Source: Candidatus Saccharibacteria bacterium UBA5145 (GTDB taxonomy: Bacteria; Patescibacteriota; Saccharimonadia; Saccharimonadales; UBA4665). Taken from it: a stretch of 5,896 bases of DNA. The stretch covers positions 21,664-27,559 of the forward strand of contig DHXX01000014.1 in assembly GCA_002413865.1 (NCBI GenBank). Reading direction: 5' to 3'. Made by a program: the position numbers and the translations under genes. The notes under the pieces were generated by a model. It was not told where the DNA came from and searched no databases. It was given only the letters and a program-made list of their open reading frames with translations. Below, one piece after another: positions 1 through 5,057 of this stretch (positions are counted from its first letter, which is position 1; every line of letters starts with the position of its first letter).

Positions 1-1834
1 CAGGATTTCTGATCTGTTGCAGCGCCTAGAGTTTCGCTCGCTGGTGCGGCAATTGCCAGGGGTCATGCAGGTGCCGGCCAACAGTTTGCCGATCAAAAGT
101 AGCAGTCCGGTCCTCGTCGTCGGCAATAATCACCTGATTGACTCGGTGGCCAAACTCACCGCTCTCAATTTTGACGCCGCCGAACAATTATTTATTCATT
201 CGCGGGCGGCGGGCAAACACGGCAAAAAACCACAGTGCCTAATCCTCAGCGTCGACGGGCAAGAGGTCTACACGCTCGATCTCACCAAAATTAGTCCCGA
301 AGCGGTCCTGGCCAAGCTGCTGGCGTTGCCGCCGGTCATCGGCCACGACCTCAAGTCAACCTACAAAGTTCTCCTCGAACTCGGCATCGCGTTACCCAAG
401 GTCGCCCACGACGTTTTCGTCGGGGCTTTTCTGCTGAACAGTCTGCGCCGCGAGCAAACCCTGACCGAGCTGGCCGAGACCGATTTGGGCTACGACGGTT
501 CGCCGTTCGATGACCTCACGACCGACGACGTCATGACACGCGCCCCCGAGATCGTGGCTGTCATCCGGGCCCTCTACGCCCAACAATCCAAAGACCTCCA
601 AGCCATTCCCAAGTTGGCCGACCTGGCGCGTGATGTTGAATGGCCGGTAATCGCCGTCTTGGCGCGGATGGAGTACACCGGTATCCAGCTCGACACGGCT
701 TACCTCGCTAAATTCGCGGTCGAGATCGACGACGCCGTGTCTGATTTGGAGCAACAAATTTACGGCTACGCCGAGCAAGAATTTAACATCGCTAGCCCCG
801 GTCAACTGGCTGAAATATTATTTACGAAACTGAATTTATCGACCCAAGGCATTAAAAAAGGCAAGACCGGTTATTCGACCGACGCCAAACAACTCGATAA
901 GTTACGCGATAAACACCCAATCATCGACCTCATCTCGCAGTACCGGGAAGTCGCCAAGCTCAAAAACACCTACGTCGACGCGTTGCCGAAACTGGTCGAC
1001 GACCAGTCTCGCCTGCACACGACGTTTAATCTGACGATTGCCCAGACCGGTCGCTTGAGCAGCACCGACCCCAATTTGCAAAACATCCCAACGCGTACCG
1101 AACTCGGCCATCATATCCGGACCGCTTTCGTGGCCGGCCCTGGTAATAAATTCGTCAGCGCCGATTATTCACAGTTTGAGCTGCGCCTGGCCGCCGTCTT
1201 GGCCAATGATACCGAACTAATCGAAATGTTCAATCGCGGGGCCGACATCCACCAAGCGACTGCGGCTCAGGTTTACGGTCGTGAGCTCGAGGACGTCACC
1301 AAAGGCATGCGCCAAGCCGCCAAGGTCATCAACTTCGGCATTTTGTACGGCATGAGCCCGCACGGTCTCAGTGTCGCCACCGGGATGACGAATGAACAGG
1401 CTGTGACTTTCATCGAACGCTACAAACAGCTCCGTAAGCCACTGTTTGACTACATGGATCATTTGCTGGAGCAGGCTAGGGCCGATGGCTACGTCGAAAC
1501 GCTGTTTGGGCGCCGCCGACCGATGCCGGATATAACTTCGAGCAATTTTATGGTGCGCCAAGGCGCCGAACGGGCCGCCATCAATATGCCGATCCAAGGG
1601 ACGGAAGCCGACCTCATGAAGTTAGCTATGATTCGGGTCGACAAACTTCTGTCCGATCACTATCCGGACAGCCGGATGCTGTTGCAGATTCACGACTCAA
1701 TTCTCATTGAGTGTCCGGCCGCCGACGCCGACGCCGTGGCGGAAATGCTCAAAAACACCATGCAGGAAATCTACGAATTACCGGTGCGGCTGGATGTCGA
1801 CGCGACTATCGCCGTTAACTGGGGGGAGCTATAA
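1..1834 (+). CDS. polA: DNA polymerase I, 3' part (polymerase domain complete; proofreading domain degenerate)
   Basis: Family A DNA polymerase for gap filling in repair and Okazaki fragment processing. The frame is open to the left edge (first full codon at base 2), and the residues around LLQRLEFRSL match the usual junction after the 5'-nuclease domain, so the gene starts upstream; the TTG at 17 is internal. Numbering from that TTG: about 30-200 is the 3'-5' exonuclease-like domain and 200-605 the polymerase. Visible motifs are TGRLSS (344-349) with DPNLQNIP (351-358), motif A DYSQFELR (383-390, catalytic D383, steric-gate E388), the O helix with R432, K436, F440 and Y444, and motif C QIHDS (557-561, catalytic D560). 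The exonuclease acidic residues are missing: there is no Asp or Glu between 57 and 79, and the second motif reads GHDLKST where E. coli has NLKYD. Motif C has Ser where most relatives have Glu (HDE). The stop TAA lies inside a putative promoter of the next gene. Confidence 0.97.
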   Translation, partial: RISDLLQRLEFRSLVRQLPGVMQVPANSLPIKSSSPVLVVGNNHLIDSVAKLTALNFDAAEQLFIHSRAAGKHGKKPQCLILSVDGQEVYTLDLTKISPEAVLAKLLALPPVIGHDLKSTYKVLLELGIALPKVAHDVFVGAFLLNSLRREQTLTELAETDLGYDGSPFDDLTTDDVMTRAPEIVAVIRALYAQQSKDLQAIPKLADLARDVEWPVIAVLARMEYTGIQLDTAYLAKFAVEIDDAVSDLEQQIYGYAEQEFNIASPGQLAEILFTKLNLSTQGIKKGKTGYSTDAKQLDKLRDKHPIIDLISQYREVAKLKNTYVDALPKLVDDQSRLHTTFNLTIAQTGRLSSTDPNLQNIPTRTELGHHIRTAFVAGPGNKFVSADYSQFELRLAAVLANDTELIEMFNRGADIHQATAAQVYGRELEDVTKGMRQAAKVINFGILYGMSPHGLSVATGMTNEQAVTFIERYKQLRKPLFDYMDHLLEQARADGYVETLFGRRRPMPDITSSNFMVRQGAERAAINMPIQGTEADLMKLAMIRVDKLLSDHYPDSRMLLQIHDSILIECPAADADAVAEMLKNTMQEIYELPVRLDVDATIAVNWGEL

Positions 1835-1835
1835 T
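1830..1835 (+). promoter_or_regulatory. -10 box TATAAT, probable leaderless promoter for the 1842 gene
   Basis: A perfect TATAAT ends six bases (AGTCTT) before the ATG at 1842, so transcription would be expected to start at or beside the A of that ATG. The polA stop TAA (1832-1834) is embedded in the box. No good -35 is seen 16-18 bases upstream. A G-rich stretch (1821-1828) lies about 13 bases before the ATG, too far for a typical Shine-Dalgarno sequence. The same spacing recurs at two other genes in this window, which raises confidence. Confidence 0.55.
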
Positions 1836-1841
1836 AGTCTT

Positions 1842-2105
1842 ATGGATGATGCGCTTTTACGAAAAGTCAGCCGCCAACTTAAGTTACTCAACTTCGTTGT
1901 TACCTTTTTTGGTCTGCTGATACTGGCCAGTTTTATCATCGCCGCCGTTTTGGTGTTCAAAGCCGCCTCGTTCGCGCGCTCGGAGGCGACCAAAATCGAC
2001 AACCTGCAAAAACAAGCCACCCAGAGCCTCGACGTTCGGCAGCAAATCTGTAACGACAGTTCGCTTCATTCGCTACTGCAGGCCACCGGTACGGTTTGTA
2101 AGTAG
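1842..2105 (+). CDS. small single-span membrane protein, unknown function
   Basis: An 87-residue protein that I cannot assign to a named family. A charged N-terminus (MDDALLRKVSRQLK) is followed by one hydrophobic segment at about 17-40 (core FFGLLILASFIIAAVLVF). A mostly polar C-terminal half follows, with a possible short helical region (45-70) and two cysteines, C70 and C86, the latter next to last. Basic residues before the span suggest the N-terminus is inside and the C-terminus outside, where the two cysteines could pair. The reading frame stays open upstream to 1707 inside polA, but the in-frame ATG at 1842 is preferred. It gives a sensible N-terminus, follows the polA stop by seven bases and sits six bases after a TATAAT. 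It could be co-transcribed with polA, have its own leaderless transcript, or both. A role in replication is not implied by position alone. Confidence 0.8.
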   Translation: MDDALLRKVSRQLKLLNFVVTFFGLLILASFIIAAVLVFKAASFARSEATKIDNLQKQATQSLDVRQQICNDSSLHSLLQATGTVCK

Positions 2106-2125
2106 GGTGACGAGCAATCTAGACT

Positions 2126-2131
2126 TATAAG
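2126..2131 (+). promoter_or_regulatory. possible -10 box for the Nudix-methyltransferase-Nudix operon
   Basis: TATAAG lies 42 bases before the first operon ATG, in the 68-base gap after the small membrane protein gene. The best -35 candidates are poor (GGTGAC at 2106-2111 is only 14 bases away). If used, transcription would begin near 2138 and give a leader of about 36 bases. The call rests on the hexamer and its position only. Confidence 0.3.
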
Positions 2132-2148
2132 TAAATGGAGAAAGTGTC

Positions 2149-2181
2149 ATGAAGTTATCGGAGCGGAATAAGCATGGATAA
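2149..2181 (+). other. possible 10-codon leader ORF overlapping the first Nudix start
   Basis: ATG at 2149 follows a good Shine-Dalgarno sequence, GGAG at 2137-2140, with eight bases between. It reads MKLSERNKHG and stops with TAA at 2179-2181, just past the Nudix ATG at 2174 and in another frame. A still shorter ORF (2135-2152, five codons) ends in an ATGA overlap with this one. Such an arrangement could couple translation of the Nudix gene to the leader, but ORFs this short arise easily by chance. GGAG at 2160-2163 also serves the Nudix start directly with a 10-base gap. Confidence 0.25.
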
Positions 2182-2737
2182 GAAACTCTGCGTGCCATTT
2201 GTGGCCGCCATCATCGAGCGGCGCCATGAAGGTAGATTGCAATTGCTAATACAGACTCGCCAGCAAACATTCACTAACTCAATTTATAACGGAACCTTTG
2301 AGTTTGCCGCCGGTGTCTTAGACATCGAGTACGAAAATGTCTATGACGCGGCGGCGCGGGAAATTAAAGAAGAAACTGGCCTGACTCTCAAGCGGTTTAT
2401 CAACGACTCGCGGACCGAGGTTCATTCGCCCCAGAAAAATGACGCGGCTTTTGGTTTCAGGCCTTTTTGCTGCACCCAGCAACTTAAGGATGGACGACCT
2501 TGGGTCGGCTTCATCTTTAGATGTGAAGTTGATGACGGTGAGCCAATTGATCAGATAGGCGAATCAAGCGGCGTGCACTGGGTCGATGCGGCCGAGGTAC
2601 AGCAGCTCTACGAGCAAACTCCGGAGAAACTGTTTACCTTAGAGATACCCGCTTGGGACTACTATTTCCAAGCTGTTGACCTAGCTGCCTCAGCCGAGAC
2701 ACCCGATCACTCACAGAATTTGAGAGACGATGATTGA
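2174..2737 (+). CDS. Nudix hydrolase (first gene of operon)
   Basis: A 187-residue Nudix-family protein, expected to cleave a nucleoside diphosphate linked to another moiety using divalent metal; cytoplasmic. The Nudix helix is clear at 62-70 (REIKEETGL), with metal-binding E63, E66 and E67 expected, preceded by AAGVLDIEYE (45-54). Here the first Gly (G47) is six rather than five residues from the conserved Glu (E54), so the loop carries one extra residue compared with the canonical box. The N-terminal strand VPFVAAIIERR and the stretch at 95-117 (FRPFCC, GFIFRC) are core strands. The tail after about 170 is polar. The start is set by GGAG at 2160-2163. The gene ends with an 8-base overlap with the methyltransferase (ATGATTGA, 2730-2737), so the two are translationally coupled. 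Substrate unknown; an ADP-sugar- or NDP-sugar-type pyrophosphatase is possible but not demonstrated. Confidence 0.9.
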   Translation: MDKKLCVPFVAAIIERRHEGRLQLLIQTRQQTFTNSIYNGTFEFAAGVLDIEYENVYDAAAREIKEETGLTLKRFINDSRTEVHSPQKNDAAFGFRPFCCTQQLKDGRPWVGFIFRCEVDDGEPIDQIGESSGVHWVDAAEVQQLYEQTPEKLFTLEIPAWDYYFQAVDLAASAETPDHSQNLRDDD

Positions 2738-3368
2738 CCAGAGAGAACTATGGGACACAAAGCACGCTGCGGACGAGCACGCCAAGTATCGGGGTGGACC
2801 CATGACGTTTGCCAGATATGTGGAGCCGTTTTTCCCGCGCCGGGCCGAAGTACTTGACCTGGGCTGCGGTGTTGCCGGCGACGCCTACTTTTTTGCGCAA
2901 CGGGGCCACCACGTGACTGCTACCGACTTTTCGAAGACAGTTATCGAGCAAGACAAGGCGCTGTTGCAGCATCCAAACTTGTCATTTTCGGTACTGGATA
3001 TAACCGGTCCATTATCATTTCCAACCGCCAGTCTCGATGTCGTGTATGCTCATCTGTCGTTGCATTATTATGACCATGAAACAACCGCGAAAGTGTTCGA
3101 CGAGATTGCCAGATTTTTGAAGCCAAACGGCTTGTTCTGCTTTGCCTGCAAATCCACCAAAGATTCTGACTACGGACAAGGGGAGGAGGTCGAACAGGGC
3201 ATTTTCGTATCGAGTAAGGGTCACGTCCGACACTTCTTTACGCCAGACTACGTAACAGAATTATTGAGCAACGCATTTGTGGTGCAAAGCTTGGAGGAGG
3301 TGACTGAATTCTATGTCGACAAATCAGCTAGCTTTATACGGTGTGTTGCCAAGAGTATAATTAAATAA
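2730..3368 (+). CDS. class I SAM-dependent methyltransferase
   Basis: A 212-residue soluble methyltransferase of the Rossmann-like class I fold. Motif I VLDLGCGVAGD (41-51) is the glycine-rich SAM loop. The acidic residue at the end of strand 2 is D66 (TATDFS). FSVLDI (86-91) is motif III-like with D90 near the adenine, and LDVVYAHLSLHYYD (102-115) is the strand 4 region, where N-, O- or small-molecule methyltransferases of the Methyltransf_11/25 and TehB-like groups vary. EIARFLKPNGLFCF (125-138) is the usual helix and strand 5. There is no NPPY or DPPY motif and no target-recognition domain, so it is not a typical DNA adenine or restriction-modification enzyme. It lies between two Nudix genes, overlapping the first by eight bases and the second by one (TAATG at 3366-3370), which argues for a common pathway. 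Small-molecule acceptor unknown. Confidence 0.92.
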   Translation: MIDQRELWDTKHAADEHAKYRGGPMTFARYVEPFFPRRAEVLDLGCGVAGDAYFFAQRGHHVTATDFSKTVIEQDKALLQHPNLSFSVLDITGPLSFPTASLDVVYAHLSLHYYDHETTAKVFDEIARFLKPNGLFCFACKSTKDSDYGQGEEVEQGIFVSSKGHVRHFFTPDYVTELLSNAFVVQSLEEVTEFYVDKSASFIRCVAKSIIK

Positions 3369-3805
3369 TGGATATACTGCAGCGGGTCGCAGCCAAAGCG
3401 GTCATTGTGAGAAACGGTAAAATCTTGATTTTGCGCGAGGCCGCAACCTACGGCGAGGGTACGCAGCGGGGGCGTTATCACATGCCGGGCGGCCGGGTTG
3501 AAATCGGCGAACACTTTGAAGCCGCCCTAAGGCGCGAGGTTAGGGAAGAGACCGGTCTTGAGATTACTATCGAAGCACCCCTCTACGTGGGCGAATGGCG
3601 GCCGGTTATCAAGGGTCAGCCGAATCAAATAATTGGTATATTCTTCGTTTGCCGGCCGACTACCGCTGATATAACGCTCAGTACCGAACACGATAGTTAC
3701 GAGTGGATTGACCCGGCTAGGCAGGCCGATTTTGACATCATGGATCCGGAAGATCTAGTCATCGAGCAATACCTGCAGTCGCGCCGAACCCGAAGCTCTA
3801 ATTAA
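3368..3805 (+). CDS. Nudix hydrolase, MutT-like (third gene of operon)
   Basis: A 145-residue compact Nudix protein with a canonical box: MPGGRVEIGE (39-48), then REVREETGL (56-64), which fits Gx5Ex7REUxEExGU exactly from G42. The likely metal ligands are E57, E60 and E61. VAAKAVIVRNGKILILRE (7-24) forms the N-terminal strands. The fold is close in size to MutT and small NDP-sugar pyrophosphatases, so it probably hydrolyses a nucleotide or nucleotide-linked compound in the cytoplasm; the exact substrate cannot be read. The start ATG overlaps the methyltransferase stop by one base (TAATG). No Shine-Dalgarno sequence stands at normal distance (only AAGAG, 12 bases away), so translation probably depends on ribosomes finishing the upstream gene. 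It differs strongly from the first Nudix protein and is not a recent duplicate. It converges with the next minus-strand gene at a gap of only 12 bases, and no terminator hairpin is visible there. Confidence 0.93.
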   Translation: MDILQRVAAKAVIVRNGKILILREAATYGEGTQRGRYHMPGGRVEIGEHFEAALRREVREETGLEITIEAPLYVGEWRPVIKGQPNQIIGIFFVCRPTTADITLSTEHDSYEWIDPARQADFDIMDPEDLVIEQYLQSRRTRSSN

Positions 3806-3817
3806 TAAGGGTAAAGT

Positions 3818-4270
3818 TTATAACTTTGGGGTGATTGGGGGGCGGCGCTGGCGGCGACGGCTCTTGGGCATGATCCGGCCGCCGTCGGCTCGGCTGAGCC
3901 GGTAGGCCAGCGTGATGACCCATAGGGCGAGCGCTAGATCGATTAAGCTGGTGACGAGGCCGAGCCCGCTGTTGTGGTGCTTGATGTTAAATAACGCCAC
4001 CAGGGCGATCAACGCCTCCGCCGCGATCAACAAACGAGCCAGGTGCTTACTGCGGCGGTCTTGGGCGGCATAACCCAATATCCAAATAAAGCCGAACCAC
4101 AGGGCTATTAGCAGGAAGAAGACGAGGGAACTTAGTAAATTACTGACGAAGTTGGGTCGGTCGGAGTGCCAGGTCGATACGACCGAGGTTATCCCGGTCG
4201 CGATGTTCAAAAGAGTGAGCACGACAAATTGAATCAGGGTGGCGACGGCCGTTTCGTACTTTAATTTCAT
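3818..4270 (-). CDS. four-span membrane protein with basic C-terminal tail, unknown function
   Basis: A 150-residue integral membrane protein; family not recognised. Hydrophobic segments are at about 8-31, 43-69, 77-95 and 102-123, so four spans are likely. A basic loop between spans 2 and 3 (DRRSKHLAR) and a highly basic tail (KSRRRQRRPP) point to an inside location for both ends. The frame is open further upstream to an ATG at 4354, which would add 28 residues. The ATG at 4270 is preferred because the N-terminus MKLKYETAV leads directly into the first span, and a CATAAT box lies exactly six bases upstream, which would place transcription start at the ATG. There is no Shine-Dalgarno sequence. 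It is transcribed divergently from the 4411 gene and may share a regulatory region with it. Function unknown. Confidence 0.8.
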   Translation of the reverse strand: MKLKYETAVATLIQFVVLTLLNIATGITSVVSTWHSDRPNFVSNLLSSLVFFLLIALWFGFIWILGYAAQDRRSKHLARLLIAAEALIALVALFNIKHHNSGLGLVTSLIDLALALWVITLAYRLSRADGGRIMPKSRRRQRRPPITPKL

Positions 4271-4276
4271 AGTTCT

Positions 4277-4282
4277 ATTATG
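4277..4282 (-). promoter_or_regulatory. extended -10 box CATAAT, probable leaderless promoter for the 4270 gene
   Basis: Read on the minus strand, the sequence is TGCCATAAT (a TG-extended -10), six bases (AGAACT), then the ATG at 4270. The best -35 at 17 bases spacing is weak (TAAATC). Transcription would start at or next to the ATG, consistent with the absence of a ribosome binding site. Confidence 0.55.
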
Positions 4283-4319
4283 GCACGCTTGGCTAATCGG
4301 ATTTAGTCTTTTGCGTGCC
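4282..4319. repeat. nested inverted repeat in divergent promoter region, possible operator
   Basis: Outer arms GGCACGC (4282-4288; preceded by T) and GCGTGCC (4313-4319) match perfectly over seven bases, with centres 31 bases apart, about three helical turns. Inside lies an imperfect second dyad, CTAATC (4293-4298) and GATTTAG (4300-4306), with nearly the same centre. The left outer arm shares its first base with the -10 box of the minus-strand gene. Both predicted start sites lie outside and point away from it, so it is probably not transcribed. A protein-binding site is therefore more likely than an RNA hairpin. Confidence 0.45.
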
Positions 4320-4353
4320 GAAACGGCTAGAGGGGTAAAAGTAGCCGTAACCA

Positions 4354-4382
4354 TTGCAAAATAGGCACAATAATGCTAATAT
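4354..4382 (+). promoter_or_regulatory. promoter for the 4411 gene: TTGCAA, 17 bases, extended -10 TGCTAATAT
   Basis: -35 TTGCAA (4354-4359) and -10 TAATAT (4377-4382) are separated by exactly 17 bases, and TG at 4374-4375 gives an extended -10. Transcription is expected near 4389, leaving a leader of about 22 bases that contains the ribosome binding site GAGGTG (4401-4406). This is the best sigma-70-type promoter in the window. Confidence 0.7.
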
Positions 4383-4410
4383 ATGCGTATTCACAACTAA
4401 GAGGTGCGCA

Positions 4411-4977
4411 ATGCGATATCTTATCGGACTACTGGTTACAATTGGCTTACTCGTCCTGTTGATTGTGATAATCGTTCAAGGCGGCGGCAGTAGTAAAACC
4501 AAAACTCCCGACAGCCAGAAACCGCTGATAAGTTACTCGCAATCCGACGCCGTCGCCAGGCTAACGACCGACGGTCCCATCAACGCTGAGCAAAATCACC
4601 AACAGATCCAGATTACCGTCGGTCGCGACTACGTGGCTATCGCCTCCAAAAAGGGCTACGACGGTACGGTCACCAACCTCCAGACCTATTCCAACACCGC
4701 AGCCAGCTACAGCGCGTTCTTACACGCCCTGGAACACGCCGGTTTCACTAAAGGCAATGCCGACGTTAAGTTGAAAGACGAAAGCGGTTATTGTCCGCTT
4801 GGCAGTCGTTATATTTTTGAATTTATCCAGGACGGGAAAACCCTAGAACGCTTCTGGGCGACGAGTTGCGGTAAACCCAAGACCTTTCTCGGCTCACTTG
4901 ATCTGTCGCTGACGCTATTCCGCAACCAAGTCCCCGATTACGATAAAATTATCTTAGACTTTTCACCGACAATTTAA
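4411..4977 (+). CDS. membrane-anchored protein with extracytoplasmic domain, unknown function
   Basis: A 188-residue protein. A very short N-terminus (MRY) leads into one hydrophobic segment at 4-22 (core IGLLVTIGLLVLLIVIIV), then a flexible GGGSSKTKT linker and a polar domain to the end. There is no lipobox cysteine, so it is an uncleaved anchor rather than a lipoprotein. The outer domain has exactly two cysteines, C128 (SGYCPLGSRYIFE) and C153 (ATSCGK), which could form a disulfide. Similar small anchored proteins are, to my recollection, common hypotheticals in Saccharibacteria; no function is known to me. The frame is open back to a TTG at 4354, but that TTG is the -35 box. The ATG at 4411 has GAGGTG four bases upstream and places the signal anchor at the extreme N-terminus. 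It has its own strong promoter and is divergent from the 4270 gene. Confidence 0.88.
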   Translation: MRYLIGLLVTIGLLVLLIVIIVQGGGSSKTKTPDSQKPLISYSQSDAVARLTTDGPINAEQNHQQIQITVGRDYVAIASKKGYDGTVTNLQTYSNTAASYSAFLHALEHAGFTKGNADVKLKDESGYCPLGSRYIFEFIQDGKTLERFWATSCGKPKTFLGSLDLSLTLFRNQVPDYDKIILDFSPTI

Positions 4978-5014
4978 GGGGCCATTTATTAATAACGCCG
5001 CCAAATCGCCCCTT
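4976..5014 (+). terminator. inverted repeat after the 4411 gene, possible weak terminator
   Basis: AAGGGGC (4976-4982), beginning within the stop codon, pairs perfectly with GCCCCTT (5008-5014). The loop is 25 bases, long for an intrinsic terminator, and the following sequence (GTTAAAGG) has no real U tract. It may stabilise the 3' end of the mRNA or be partly functional. It lies just upstream of the promoter of the HAD gene. Confidence 0.3.
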
Positions 5015-5045
5015 GTTAAAGGCGAGACATCAAGCTAGTCCAGCG

Positions 5046-5051
5046 TATACT
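5046..5051 (+). promoter_or_regulatory. -10 box TATACT, probable leaderless promoter for the HAD gene
   Basis: TATACT ends six bases (GGCGGG) before the ATG at 5058. GAGACA (5024-5029) is a possible -35 at 16 bases spacing, matching TTGACA at four of six positions. The ATG is fixed independently because the conserved HAD motif starts only a few residues into the protein. The GGCGGG directly abuts the ATG, too close to act as a Shine-Dalgarno sequence. Confidence 0.6.
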
Positions 5052-5057
5052 GGCGGG

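Noticed and set aside
17..19. TTG as the start of polA
   Set aside because: The frame is open to the left edge and the protein sequence continues naturally upstream into the end of the 5'-nuclease domain.
392..1597. Long antisense frames inside polA (for example 392-805 and 1217-1597 on the minus strand)
   Set aside because: They mirror the strong codon bias of polA, show no recognisable domains and lie entirely within a certain gene.
1707..1841. N-terminal extension of the small membrane protein into polA
   Set aside because: The extra 45 residues are a shifted reading of polA codons, rich in Pro and Thr, and the ATG at 1842 has a better context.
2730..3368. Methyltransferase as part of a restriction-modification or phage-defence system
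   Set aside because: There is no DNA-methyltransferase NPPY/DPPY motif, target-recognition domain or nuclease neighbour; the Nudix partners suggest small-molecule chemistry.
3827..3860. G-rich stretch as a G-quadruplex
   Set aside because: Only two long G runs are present, the rest being GG pairs, and the composition is explained by the Arg/Pro-rich tail encoded on the other strand.
4271..4354. Longer minus-strand membrane protein starting at 4354
   Set aside because: The added 28 residues would overlap the dyad and the promoter region of the divergent gene, and the ATG at 4270 has a -10 at the leaderless distance.
4354..4410. TTG at 4354 as start of the anchored protein
   Set aside because: This TTG is the first triplet of a well-formed -35 box, and the ATG at 4411 has a ribosome binding site.
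5013..5057. TTG at 5013 as start of the HAD protein
   Set aside because: It would add 15 residues before the standard HAD beginning and would run through the inverted repeat and the -10 box.
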